This document shows positions 50,362 to 57,704 of a stretch of 64,000 nt of DNA, in pieces. A model generated the notes under the pieces. The model did no database searches. It had not been told where the DNA came from and saw only the letters and a list, made by a program, of their open reading frames with translations. The stretch comes from a virus. Positions within the stretch are counted from its first letter, which is position 1. Each line of letters starts with the position of its first letter. The position numbers and the translations under genes are program-made. The DNA lies in the IMG/VR virus record IMGVR_UViG_3300010883_000003, positions 52,689 through 116,688 of that record. One strand, written 5' to 3'.

Positions 50362-51944
50362 TCGAGCAAACATACAAGGTTATAACATTCGGCGCAGATG
50401 CACGAGAAAAAATAAAAGTCGGTGTTGAGCAGCTTACGGATGCAGTAAAAGTCACTATGGGGCCTAGCGGAAATAACGTATTAATTGAACAACCTAATAG
50501 CGCCCCCATTTTGACAAAAGACGGAGTTACAGTTGCTAGAGCAATTCATCTAAAAGATAGGTTCGCGAACCTCGGCGTCCAACTTGTCCGTGAAGCTGCT
50601 CAAAGAACAGCAGAAGAAGCCGGCGATGGTACGACAACAGCAACGGTATTGGCAAATGCGTTGTATCAAGAAGGACTTAAGGCACTGTCTGCTGGTCATG
50701 GTTTGAGAGAGATAAAAGAGGAAATGCTAGTAGCATCTAGAGAGCTATGTGATGAAATTCAAGCCGCATCTACACCAGTAAGCTCTGATGAAGACTTACA
50801 AAAAGTCGCGAATATTTCTGTAAATCATGAGTCTGAATTAGCTAATTTAATAGTAAAGGCTATCAAAGCCGTCGGTGACCATGGTACAGTGACCGTTGAT
50901 GAAGCTAAGGGCTTTGATAGCTCTCTAGAGGTCGTAGATGGTTGTGAACTTGACAGAGGATATACTTCACCTTATTTCGTCAACAAGCCTGCCAGAATGG
51001 CGTGTGAGCTTACAAACCCCGCTATATTGATCACTGATCAAAAGATCTCCTCAGTATCTCACATCATGCACTTTATGGAAGAGTCTGCAAGAATTGATAG
51101 GCCTTTTGTGATAATTGGTTCAGAAACAGCAGGGGAGGCTATGCAGGCCTTGATAATGAATACCACAAAGGGGAACATAAAGTCTTGTGTTCTGGCCGCA
51201 CCAGAATTTGGTGGCGCTCGCTTAGAAGCGTTAAGAGACCTTTGTGTACTTCTCAATACAGAGATGCTAACTGGTGATCCTTCATCATGGCGTGATAAAA
51301 AGCTGTCTGATCTTGGTGGATGTAAAAAGTTAAATGCATTTCGTTTTCGTACTATATTCGTGGGCGCAAAAGGAAGCAAAAAGAAATGTAAGCAACGTTC
51401 GGACGAGATTAAGTCTGCTATGAGATCAGCTGACGACGAGATGAACCAGATCCTAAACAGACGACTACGTCGCTTAAATAGCGGAATTGGAATCTTGCGT
51501 GTTGGAGGATCAACAGAAGCTGAAATTGGAGAAAGAAAAGACAGAGTAGAAGATGCGCTATATGCAACAAAAGCTGCTATGCAGGAAGGTGTCGTAGCTG
51601 GTGGCGGCTCGCTACTGGCAAAGCTTGCAAAGAAAAAGTTGGATTCCGACACGAATTTATCTCCGGGAAGAGTAGTTGTATATAAGGCAGCATGTGAACC
51701 ACTTCGACAAATTGTGTCTAATTGTGGATCCGTTCCTGATATTATTTTAGAAAAAATAAGTGAAAAACCTGATGGATTTGGCTATAATGGAATCACTGGA
51801 GAAATTTGCGATTTGTTGGCTGAGGGAGTAATCGACCCAGTTCGTGTTACTAGGTTAGCGCTACAAAACGCTACAAGCGTTTCGGTCAATTTGTTGTCTA
51901 TTGGTTGTTCTATGATTGAAGATAATACTGAAAAAGATACTTAG
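50358..51944 (+). CDS. groEL: GroEL-like chaperonin
   Basis: The 528-residue protein is collinear with GroEL. Equatorial domain: VTMGPSGNNVLIEQ, LTKDGVTVARAI, and the ATP-binding EEAGDGTTTATVLA with catalytic Asp90. Apical domain: residues ~190-370, including DRGYTSPYFVNKP. Second equatorial half: GGSTEAEIGERKDRVEDAL and EGVVAGGGSLL. The C-terminal GGM repeat is missing. It probably folds phage proteins in a double ring, using the host GroES or no co-chaperonin. Confidence 0.92.
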   Translation: MIEQTYKVITFGADAREKIKVGVEQLTDAVKVTMGPSGNNVLIEQPNSAPILTKDGVTVARAIHLKDRFANLGVQLVREAAQRTAEEAGDGTTTATVLANALYQEGLKALSAGHGLREIKEEMLVASRELCDEIQAASTPVSSDEDLQKVANISVNHESELANLIVKAIKAVGDHGTVTVDEAKGFDSSLEVVDGCELDRGYTSPYFVNKPARMACELTNPAILITDQKISSVSHIMHFMEESARIDRPFVIIGSETAGEAMQALIMNTTKGNIKSCVLAAPEFGGARLEALRDLCVLLNTEMLTGDPSSWRDKKLSDLGGCKKLNAFRFRTIFVGAKGSKKKCKQRSDEIKSAMRSADDEMNQILNRRLRRLNSGIGILRVGGSTEAEIGERKDRVEDALYATKAAMQEGVVAGGGSLLAKLAKKKLDSDTNLSPGRVVVYKAACEPLRQIVSNCGSVPDIILEKISEKPDGFGYNGITGEICDLLAEGVIDPVRVTRLALQNATSVSVNLLSIGCSMIEDNTEKDT

Positions 51945-51961
51945 GAGTATAAATAAAAGTT

Positions 51962-52264
51962 ATGACGAAAGCATTGATTGTTATTGAGCCACAAAGCATT
52001 CCCTATCTAAGAGAAGATAAGCTACGCAGAGAAGTGTACAGTCTTGAAAATAAAAAGAGCGCTATTTTACGAAATAGCGAAAAGTCAAGATCGAAAGATG
52101 ATTCACGGACTATTGCGCGCCTTGAGCTTGAAGTTTGCTATTTACAAAGAGAGCTTGAAATTAGAGAATCAAGAAAGCTTGCCCACACGGCATTTTTACA
52201 AAAAAAGCAAAAAAGAGCACCTCATAGAGATAATCGTGCAAGACGACCCCGTAATGTGGTATAA
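51962..52264 (+). CDS. Small coiled-coil protein after groEL
   Basis: 100 residues. An N-terminal strand (ALIVIEPQSIPYLRED) leads into a charged coiled coil and a very basic C-terminus (HRDNRARRPRNVV). The C-terminal 23 codons lie in the first copy of the 139-bp repeat. A competing frame (52044-52286) shares its last ~28 codons with the small leader ORF of the second copy; this frame is preferred because it starts just after groEL. Confidence 0.5.
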   Translation: MTKALIVIEPQSIPYLREDKLRREVYSLENKKSAILRNSEKSRSKDDSRTIARLELEVCYLQRELEIRESRKLAHTAFLQKKQKRAPHRDNRARRPRNVV

Positions 52265-52265
52265 T
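52257..52265 (+). promoter_or_regulatory. Extended -10 promoter, repeat copy 1
   Basis: TGGTATAAT with TATAAT at 52260-52265, inside the palindrome ATAATA-G-TATTAT. The palindrome GTTAGCTAAC (52291-52300) follows in the leader. Confidence 0.55.
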
Positions 52266-52329
52266 AGTATTATGGTTGGTTGGTAATAACGTTAGCTAAC
52301 TTTTATTAATGTACCAAACGGAGGATCTT

Positions 52330-52425
52330 ATGATTTGCAAAAAAAGCAAAAAAGAGCAACTTATAGAGATAATCGTGCAAGATGACCTCAGAGTGTGGTA
52401 TAATAGTATTATGGTTGGTTGGTAA
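52330..52425 (+). CDS. 31-residue leader ORF before the sigma gene
   Basis: It begins ATG ATT TGC behind GGAGGATCTT and ends at TAA 52423-52425. Its last 28 residues (ending VWYNSIMVGW) are nearly repeated by the third frame of repeat copy 1. The codons for W-Y-N-S-I double as the promoter box of copy 2. It could be a leader peptide or a remnant of the duplication. Confidence 0.4.
   Translation: MICKKSKKEQLIEIIVQDDLRVWYNSIMVGW
52396..52404 (+). promoter_or_regulatory. Extended -10 promoter of the sigma gene, repeat copy 2
   Basis: TGGTATAAT with TATAAT at 52399-52404, again inside ATAATA-G-TATTAT. It lies ~64 bp before the sigma start codon. No convincing -35. Confidence 0.55.
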
Positions 52426-52467
52426 TGATACTGGTTAACTTTTATTGATGTACTTAATGGAGGATCT

Positions 52468-53229
52468 ATGATCTTAGATACATATTTCGAAAACGTTGGA
52501 AAACATTCTCTTCTTTCAAGGGAGGAAGAAGTTGAGCTAGCAAAAGCTATAGAGGCAGGCGATCAGCGCGCCCGCAACAAGATGATTGAGTCAAATCTTC
52601 GTCTTGCCATCTCGATTGCAAAGAACTTTCGAGACAAGGGGTGTTCTTTTGAAGACCTGATCCAAGAGTCAAATCTTGGACTGATTAGAGCTGTTGATAG
52701 GTTCGATTGGCGTAAGGGATTTAAGTTTTCTACATACGCTGTTTGGTGGATTAGACAGGCTGTGCAATCTCATGTCGCCGGACAATCTGGCGCGATTAAA
52801 ATGCCTACATCGGCACGAGCCATTATGTACAAGGCGTCTAAGTTCAAGGAAGAATACTCTGAAGAGTTCGGATGTGATCCTTCGCCAGCGGAAGTTGCAG
52901 CGTCGGTTGGCATCCCCGTTGATACATTACGGTCTATCTATAAGTCAGGCTCCACCGCGATGTCTTTGGATCGTTCGATGTCTCCAGATGATTCTGGCGG
53001 TCGTACTTTTGCCGAAGTTGTAGGTGGGGTTGATGATACTGATCCTGGTGAGGAAATGGATAAGACTGCTATCAGAAATATCCTTATTACTGCGCTTAAA
53101 AAGCTAACGCCTCGAGAAGAAAACATTATTAGGCTTAGATTTGGATTGTCTGAAGATCCAGAAGACCACGTAAAGTTTCCTGTTACCAACACTATGAAAA
53201 ATGAAATTATCGCAAGGAGTTCACGATGA
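52468..53229 (+). CDS. Sigma70-family factor lacking region 4.2
   Basis: The 253-residue protein has region 1.2 (YFENVGKHSLLSREEEVELA), region 2 (RLAISIAKNFRDKGCSFEDL, GLIRAVDRFDW, FSTYAVWWIRQAVQ), region 3 (PSPAEVAASVGIPVDTLRSI) and the first part of region 4 (LKKLTPREENIIRLRFGLSE). It then stops after ~20 further residues, where the -35-binding helix-turn-helix should be. The stop overlaps the next gene (ATGA at 53226), which encodes an HTH of the expected kind. It may therefore work as a two-piece factor. Confidence 0.88.
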   Translation: MILDTYFENVGKHSLLSREEEVELAKAIEAGDQRARNKMIESNLRLAISIAKNFRDKGCSFEDLIQESNLGLIRAVDRFDWRKGFKFSTYAVWWIRQAVQSHVAGQSGAIKMPTSARAIMYKASKFKEEYSEEFGCDPSPAEVAASVGIPVDTLRSIYKSGSTAMSLDRSMSPDDSGGRTFAEVVGGVDDTDPGEEMDKTAIRNILITALKKLTPREENIIRLRFGLSEDPEDHVKFPVTNTMKNEIIARSSR

Positions 53230-53507
53230 GTATGCCAAAAGGTTTTAAAGCAAAGAATGGATATGCAACAGTAGGTGATCGTGGTGGCTTAGGCTATCGT
53301 GAGATTGCTGAAATAATGTCTGATAAAGGTCACCCAATGAAGCATTCGGCGGCTAGGAACTATTTCCTTCAAGGAATGAGGAAGCTGGCTGGCCCTGTAT
53401 TGGAACAATATGGGCTATCAAAAGATCAAGTTGACAGAATTGCTCTAGATCCCAGGTTTCAAGAGTCTATTGCTGATATCATTGATGAAGAAGGCGTCGT
53501 ACTATGA
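53226..53507 (+). CDS. Detached sigma region 4-like helix-turn-helix protein
   Basis: 93 residues from ATG 53226. Residues ~22-58 (LGYREIAEIMSDKGH, then HSAARNYFLQGMRKLAG) follow the region 4.2 pattern (E-I-A ... A-R ... A/M-R-K-L), with a short insertion in the turn. A helical C-terminus follows. It is directly coupled to the sigma gene that lacks this part. It could instead act as an independent small regulator. Confidence 0.6.
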   Translation: MSMPKGFKAKNGYATVGDRGGLGYREIAEIMSDKGHPMKHSAARNYFLQGMRKLAGPVLEQYGLSKDQVDRIALDPRFQESIADIIDEEGVVL

Positions 53508-53857
53508 TCACTACTCTTTATGATGACCTGCAGAACTTACGGTCGTCTACTGAGATATTAGAAGCATTAGACTGGGATGATGATAAATTTTCATCATTTA
53601 TGAATGAGCTAGAGCTCATGTTGATATCTGCTCCTCCGAACGTTGAAAAAGCGTTGTTCTGGATGAAGAATACGCCTTGGGAAACGTTCGATAGGGAGCA
53701 TATCCCGCCTAACGTCTACGTTCTGCTTGAGAAGAATATAAGAATGTGGGAACTTAAAATGAAGGGTAGGATTAGTATGGCTAAAAAAATTAACAGACCA
53801 GCCAGTAAGCTGGGGTCTAAACCCAGATGGGGTCAAGACTACGATGAGTGGAACTAA
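53504..53857 (+). CDS. Unknown protein in the sigma operon
   Basis: 117 residues, coupled by ATGA to the HTH gene. Helical N-terminal ~90 residues (FSSFMNELELMLISAPPNVE, PWETFDREHIPPNVYVLLEK) and a basic C-terminus. No motif recognised. Confidence 0.5.
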   Translation: MITTLYDDLQNLRSSTEILEALDWDDDKFSSFMNELELMLISAPPNVEKALFWMKNTPWETFDREHIPPNVYVLLEKNIRMWELKMKGRISMAKKINRPASKLGSKPRWGQDYDEWN

Positions 53858-53859
53858 AA

Positions 53860-54219
53860 ATGAGAAACCTTAAGCGTTATTTAAACAGAAGAAAAATCAT
53901 GAATGTAAAAGCTTGGGCCAAGGCATCTGGAATTACGAGCATTGATGAGCTTTCTTTGTTCTGTAAAGAAAGAGACCTGTATATTGACGTCGAGCAATAC
54001 ATCAATATGTTCAACGATGGCGAAAAATCTGAATTACCTGACACTGTCATCGAAGATTCACAGACTCAACCAGCTAAAGTCGAACAAGCTCAAGAAGGTC
54101 CTTTAGCAAAATCCACTGATGCTACAAAGACCTGGCACACACCGGCAGCAAAAAGGCCACTTAAGAAACCCAGCACAAAGGTAAAGACTGCTAAGGTATC
54201 TTCTCATAATAAGAAGTAG
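53860..54219 (+). CDS. Unknown protein with basic Lys/Pro-rich tail
   Basis: The start is uncertain (ATG 53860 chosen; GTG 53848 in frame); 119 residues. A basic helical start (NLKRYLNRRKIMNVKAWAKA) is followed by a helix-turn-helix-like segment, an acidic linker and a Lys/Thr/Pro-rich end. No function was recognised. Confidence 0.45.
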   Translation: MRNLKRYLNRRKIMNVKAWAKASGITSIDELSLFCKERDLYIDVEQYINMFNDGEKSELPDTVIEDSQTQPAKVEQAQEGPLAKSTDATKTWHTPAAKRPLKKPSTKVKTAKVSSHNKK

Positions 54220-54227
54220 GATTTAAA

Positions 54228-54407
54228 ATGATTCCAAGGTCAATTAAGGGTAAAGTTTTCGTTATACTAACGTTTATCAATCTTGGACTCGCGTCTTATT
54301 TTGCCGCAACCAACTTTATTGATCAAGCGGTAATCAGCGGCATCACATCACTTCTTTGTCTGGCAGTTTGGATGACAGAAGCAATAGACAAAAAATCTGG
54401 AGAATAA
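54228..54407 (+). CDS. Small two-helix membrane protein
   Basis: 59 residues with AGGA upstream of ATG 54228. There are two apolar segments (VFVILTFINLGLASYFAAT and VISGITSLLCLAVWM), a short loop and a charged end. It sits just upstream of the deformylase gene. Role unknown. Confidence 0.5.
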   Translation: MIPRSIKGKVFVILTFINLGLASYFAATNFIDQAVISGITSLLCLAVWMTEAIDKKSGE

Positions 54408-54411
54408 CTAC

Positions 54412-55086
54412 ATGCGCAAAAAAATTATTACAGTTTTGTCAAACCCCATAGCTCTTCGCCGAAAGTGCGTACCGTTCCCAGATAATAAAAACTTCACAGA
54501 AGATCATAAGCTATCAATTAAAGACTTGAAGGATACGTTTGATATCGTACAAGGATATGGTTTAGCGCTACCGCAGATTGGCATTTCTAAAAGAGCAGTT
54601 GTGGTAAGTTTCCCCGCGTTAGGTCTTAATCCTGAGCTAGGTAACGTTGTAATGATTAATCCTGAAATTGAAACGTCCGGCGACACTTCTAGATTTGAGG
54701 AGTCGTGCTTTTCGGTACCCCACATTTCTGCGAATGTCAGCAGATACACGACCGCAACAGTAAGATATACTTCTGAGTCTGGTGAACTATGCGCTCTACC
54801 TCTAGAAGGATTTCCAGCTGTGTGCCTACAGCATGAGATAGATCATCTAGACGGCTTAACTTTTCTTAACAGAGTTGGTAACGTATGGCGGTCTATGTTA
54901 ATGAAAAAGATTAATAAAATAGAGAAGCGTCATAAAGCAGAAGAAAAATTAGCGAAGGACTCATTTGAGCAAGAACACAAAGAGATAATGGGCGTTTCTG
55001 CAAAAAAGAAAGTCACTGGTCATTCAAAGAAAAGAAAGCCGAAGCCCAGAAAAAAGCGCCTTAGCAAGTCTAAAAAGAGAAGTTAA
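54412..55086 (+). CDS. def: Peptide deformylase with basic C-terminal extension
   Basis: The product is 224 residues. Motif 1 is GYGLALPQIG. Motif 2 reads ESCFS where most bacterial enzymes have EGCLS, with the metal Cys kept. Motif 3 is LQHEIDHLDG with the metal His pair and catalytic Glu. It removes the formyl group from new proteins. A Lys/Arg-rich tail of ~55 residues (for example KKRKPKPRKKRLSKSK) after the catalytic domain is unusual and may bind ribosomal RNA or DNA. Confidence 0.9.
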   Translation: MRKKIITVLSNPIALRRKCVPFPDNKNFTEDHKLSIKDLKDTFDIVQGYGLALPQIGISKRAVVVSFPALGLNPELGNVVMINPEIETSGDTSRFEESCFSVPHISANVSRYTTATVRYTSESGELCALPLEGFPAVCLQHEIDHLDGLTFLNRVGNVWRSMLMKKINKIEKRHKAEEKLAKDSFEQEHKEIMGVSAKKKVTGHSKKRKPKPRKKRLSKSKKRS

Positions 55087-55105
55087 ATTAAAGAAGGAAA
55101 TTCTT

Positions 55106-55462
55106 ATGAAGAAAAAGAAGAGAGTAAGCAGAGTTAAAAAGGGTTCGACCGCAAACTGGGGTCATAAAGGTGTATCTGTAGGCATTCCTGCAACGGTGTC
55201 TGTTCCAGCCGGCAGATGTCCTTTTACTATGGAAGACGCTAGCGAAGAAACAGTCACAGACTGGGCCGTGCAGCTAACGAGGTGGAAGAGCCCTGTAGTT
55301 ACATACAAGCGTTCAGTCTATACATACTGGTTACGCCACTCCTTCGATTTTCAAACAGATGAATATCGCGATGCAAAGACGATTATTGAGTATATCATTC
55401 CTGATTCTGTACAGACTGTCGACGACTTAATCATCGATCGCTCTTATTTGTCAGCCGGGTAA
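55106..55462 (+). CDS. Unknown protein with basic N-terminus
   Basis: 118 residues with an AGGAAATTCTT ribosome region. The basic start MKKKKRVSRVKKG is followed by a domain with aromatic residues (VYTYWLRHSFDFQTDEYRD). No family recognised. It lies between deformylase and a run of tiny beta-rich proteins. Confidence 0.5.
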   Translation: MKKKKRVSRVKKGSTANWGHKGVSVGIPATVSVPAGRCPFTMEDASEETVTDWAVQLTRWKSPVVTYKRSVYTYWLRHSFDFQTDEYRDAKTIIEYIIPDSVQTVDDLIIDRSYLSAG

Positions 55463-55466
55463 TTTG

Positions 55467-55769
55467 GTGGTCACTAGAGGATCTCTAGTCGAGAGAATAT
55501 CAGGCACTGGTGGCAGAGCTGGTAATGGAGAAGAAGGTTATCTGCGTCGCTGCACTAGCGAAGCTATAGATTCATATCCTCCTGAAAATGCATTATGCGT
55601 TGTGTTGACAGGTCCACGAAAGCGTAATCTGTCCAGCCAGCAACGCGTCGCCCCTAATGTAATATCCCTCTATTCTGCTGTGGATGTTTTATACGAAGGT
55701 AAAGTCTACTATGACTGTGAGTTAAGTGTGTTTAGAGAGGTAAAGAAAAATGATCGGAGAAATTTGTAA
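55467..55769 (+). CDS. Small basic/beta protein
   Basis: Start GTG 55467 (TTG 55464 also possible); 100 residues. Gly-rich N-terminus (ISGTGGRAGNGEEGYLRR), then beta strands with VYYDCELSVFREVKK. Similar in size to the SH3-like proteins nearby. Unknown function. Confidence 0.5.
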   Translation: MVTRGSLVERISGTGGRAGNGEEGYLRRCTSEAIDSYPPENALCVVLTGPRKRNLSSQQRVAPNVISLYSAVDVLYEGKVYYDCELSVFREVKKNDRRNL

Positions 55770-55947
55770 GATTGATTATCATATTATAGACGATCAGCTT
55801 CCATTATTTTACGACTTAAGCATAGAAGGCTCTCTTGCCCTTGTGGTATCTTCGCCTGGTGAATATATTATTGGTTGCGTATGCGCGTACGTATTTAGTA
55901 CAGGCCGTCTACACAACATACACTGCGGACATTTAGAGAGTGCGTAA
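55750..55947 (+). CDS. Small SH3-like size protein
   Basis: 65 residues, starting inside the previous gene. Beta-rich with many Cys/His at the end (GCVCAYVFSTGRLHNIHCGH), possibly a metal site. No family recognised. Confidence 0.5.
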   Translation: MIGEICKIDYHIIDDQLPLFYDLSIEGSLALVVSSPGEYIIGCVCAYVFSTGRLHNIHCGHLESA

Positions 55948-56113
55948 AAAACTTCTAAAGCCTGGCGACGTCGTAATAACAAGCTCTGGTGAAAAAGCTT
56001 TGATTATAAGTTATCATAAAGACGATTACCTTGGAACAATGTACAGCATATTAATAGAAGGCAACATCACCATTATTGACGAATCGCAAATAGCGACAAC
56101 CCACCGAGACTGA
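55940..56113 (+). CDS. Tiny SH3-like protein
   Basis: 57 residues from GTG 55940, overlapping the previous gene. KPGDVVITSSGEKALIISY is the usual opening of small SH3-like phage barrels; the closing strand is GNITIIDESQIA. Function unknown. Confidence 0.5.
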   Translation: MRKKLLKPGDVVITSSGEKALIISYHKDDYLGTMYSILIEGNITIIDESQIATTHRD

Positions 56114-56114
56114 A

Positions 56115-56468
56115 ATGATTATTAACGCAAATTTGCTCTATTGTTTCCTATGCTTCCTACTCTTCTACATTGGTGTATGGTTCAGCACGAACCTACAGTT
56201 AGTTAACGACTCACTCGCCGCTAAAAGCTTTCCCATAATGCTTACACTAGCTATTCCAACAGCAATGCTGGCGTACTATGGCACAAGATTCGGATCTGCC
56301 GCTTTTGGAGGTTCTGCGTGGAGTATAAGATTTTTTGCATTTGCAATATCATACTTTGTGCTACCTTTATTGACGTGGTGGCTTTTAGGCGAGTCAATTT
56401 TTACTGTTAAAACGATGTTATGTATATGTCTTTCATTCGTAATTCTAATGATCCAACTGTACATGTAG
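56115..56468 (+). CDS. Four-helix membrane protein
   Basis: 117 residues, ATG one base after the previous stop. Four apolar helices are visible (LLYCFLCFLLFYIGVWFST, FPIMLTLAIPTAMLAYY, FFAFAISYFVLPLLTWWLLG, MLCICLSFVILMIQLYM). The size and topology resemble half of a DMT-type transporter or a small permease-like phage protein. Transport substrate unknown. Confidence 0.55.
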   Translation: MIINANLLYCFLCFLLFYIGVWFSTNLQLVNDSLAAKSFPIMLTLAIPTAMLAYYGTRFGSAAFGGSAWSIRFFAFAISYFVLPLLTWWLLGESIFTVKTMLCICLSFVILMIQLYM

Positions 56469-56474
56469 AGCTGA

Positions 56475-56503
56475 TTTTAACGCAAGGTTATATTTAATAT
56501 AAT
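56475..56503 (+). promoter_or_regulatory. Candidate promoter of the tubulin-like gene
   Basis: TTTTAA (56475-56480), 17-bp spacer, TATAAT (56498-56503). This is the third case of TTTTA placed exactly 17 bp before a -10 in this window. Confidence 0.4.
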
Positions 56504-56615
56504 GAATGGGTAAGAGAAATTGGCTTCTACAACATTGTCGACCTATCACGGAAACGTCTCGGTCGTTAAAGAACACCCAACAATACAAAAAAGACTTATT
56601 GGAGAAAATAACAAA

Positions 56616-57704
56616 ATGCCAGGTAATAATAAAGACGATCAATACATAAACACTCCGGTTGCCGATGACGATGATTTCGATTTCGTAATTGCATACGATG
56701 ACGATCCTGTCGAAGGTGATGAAAGACTTTTACCTGATAATACAGCTCGTACTGCATTAAGCTGCGGATTTGTAGGAGTCGGAGGCGGCGGTGGTAAATT
56801 AGCAAATGCATTTTTAAGCATCGGTTATAACAAGACACTTTTAGTAAATACAACTGAAAAAGACCAGCCGGGTGGTTTACAGCAGAGTCATTTTATTCTA
56901 GTTCCAGGCGCCGATGGTGTCGGTAAAGATGTTAATTTAGGAAAGCAAGTTCTTAGTGAGAACAGCGCTCTAGTTGAAGACGCGATCAGGACTCGTATAG
57001 GTAAGGTGGATTGGTTGTTTGTTTTAGCTGGCGGCGGTGGTGGCACCGGCTCAGCATGTCATGAGCTGCATGGTTCTTTAAGCAGGTATCTAGAGTCCGT
57101 TGAGGCATCCGGACAGGTTGTATATATCGTTTCTAAGCCAACTGCTCAAGAGCTATTAAATCCCGCGATATCTAATAACTACAAATCTTTGATGGGGGAT
57201 ATCAAAGACTTGCCTCATATCGTTATCGATAATGAGAAGCAACTGCAGCTGCTACGAGGTAAGGTGGGAATGTTGAATATGTTTCCATCCGCAAATAAAA
57301 ACTTTGCAAAGTTGTTTGGGCAAATCTTAAAGCTGGCCGATGAGCATACAGAGATCCAAACTTTTGATAGCAAAGATTTGGAGCGATGTCTATCTGCTCC
57401 TGGTCGTATTGTTATTGGATCTACAATCATAAAAGATGTAAATAGAAACGACTTAGGTTCGCTTGTATATCAAGGCTGTCTTCGCTCTTCGCCCTGCCCT
57501 GCCCCAGCGGGTAACGCAGCGACAGGAACCCTATTACTTATCGTCGATGGAGATATGGCAGCAGATCCAGACGTTAGCCGCAGACTCGAATCTGCATTTT
57601 CTTATGTAGGGGGACGAGCAGATGTACTGTTCTCTGGCGTCTATATTAAAGAGAGAATACCTGGGCTAATTGCTCTAACAATGCTCGGTGGACTAGAACA
57701 GTAA
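56616..57704 (+). CDS. Tubulin/FtsZ-like GTPase
   Basis: The start is uncertain: ATG 56616 has GGAG upstream, while a TTG at 56520 would add 32 residues. The 362-residue product has an acidic N-terminal extension, then the nucleotide-binding GFVGVGGGGGK (residues ~49-60), the NTTEKDQ strand end, and the signature loop LAGGGGGTGSA (~137-147), where the usual final Gly is Ala. The T7-loop region TFDSKDLERCL carries acidic residues, then a long C-terminal domain follows. The family polymerises with GTP. In phages such proteins (PhuZ, TubZ) position DNA or an intracellular phage compartment. This copy is not obviously PhuZ. Confidence 0.8.
   Translation: MPGNNKDDQYINTPVADDDDFDFVIAYDDDPVEGDERLLPDNTARTALSCGFVGVGGGGGKLANAFLSIGYNKTLLVNTTEKDQPGGLQQSHFILVPGADGVGKDVNLGKQVLSENSALVEDAIRTRIGKVDWLFVLAGGGGGTGSACHELHGSLSRYLESVEASGQVVYIVSKPTAQELLNPAISNNYKSLMGDIKDLPHIVIDNEKQLQLLRGKVGMLNMFPSANKNFAKLFGQILKLADEHTEIQTFDSKDLERCLSAPGRIVIGSTIIKDVNRNDLGSLVYQGCLRSSPCPAPAGNAATGTLLLIVDGDMAADPDVSRRLESAFSYVGGRADVLFSGVYIKERIPGLIALTMLGGLEQ

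Larger units (their letters stand above)
52194..52470 (+). repeat. 139-bp tandem duplication carrying a promoter and ribosome site
   Basis: Copy 1 is about 52194-52332 and copy 2 about 52333-52470, with a constant offset of 139 bp and about 85% identity. Each contains an A-rich segment, the extended -10 box TGGTATAAT (52260-52265 and 52399-52404) followed by AGTATTATGG, and a GGAGGATCT ribosome site before an ATG. In copy 1 that ATG opens a 31-codon ORF; in copy 2 it opens the sigma gene. Confidence 0.9.

Noticed and set aside
51059-51652. 197-codon minus-strand open frame
   Set aside because: Fully inside groEL on the opposite strand; groEL coding is unambiguous.
52044-52286. 80-codon frame overlapping the small gene after groEL
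   Set aside because: It lacks a ribosome site and competes with the frame starting at 51962; only its last ~28 codons are meaningful, as part of the duplicated segment.
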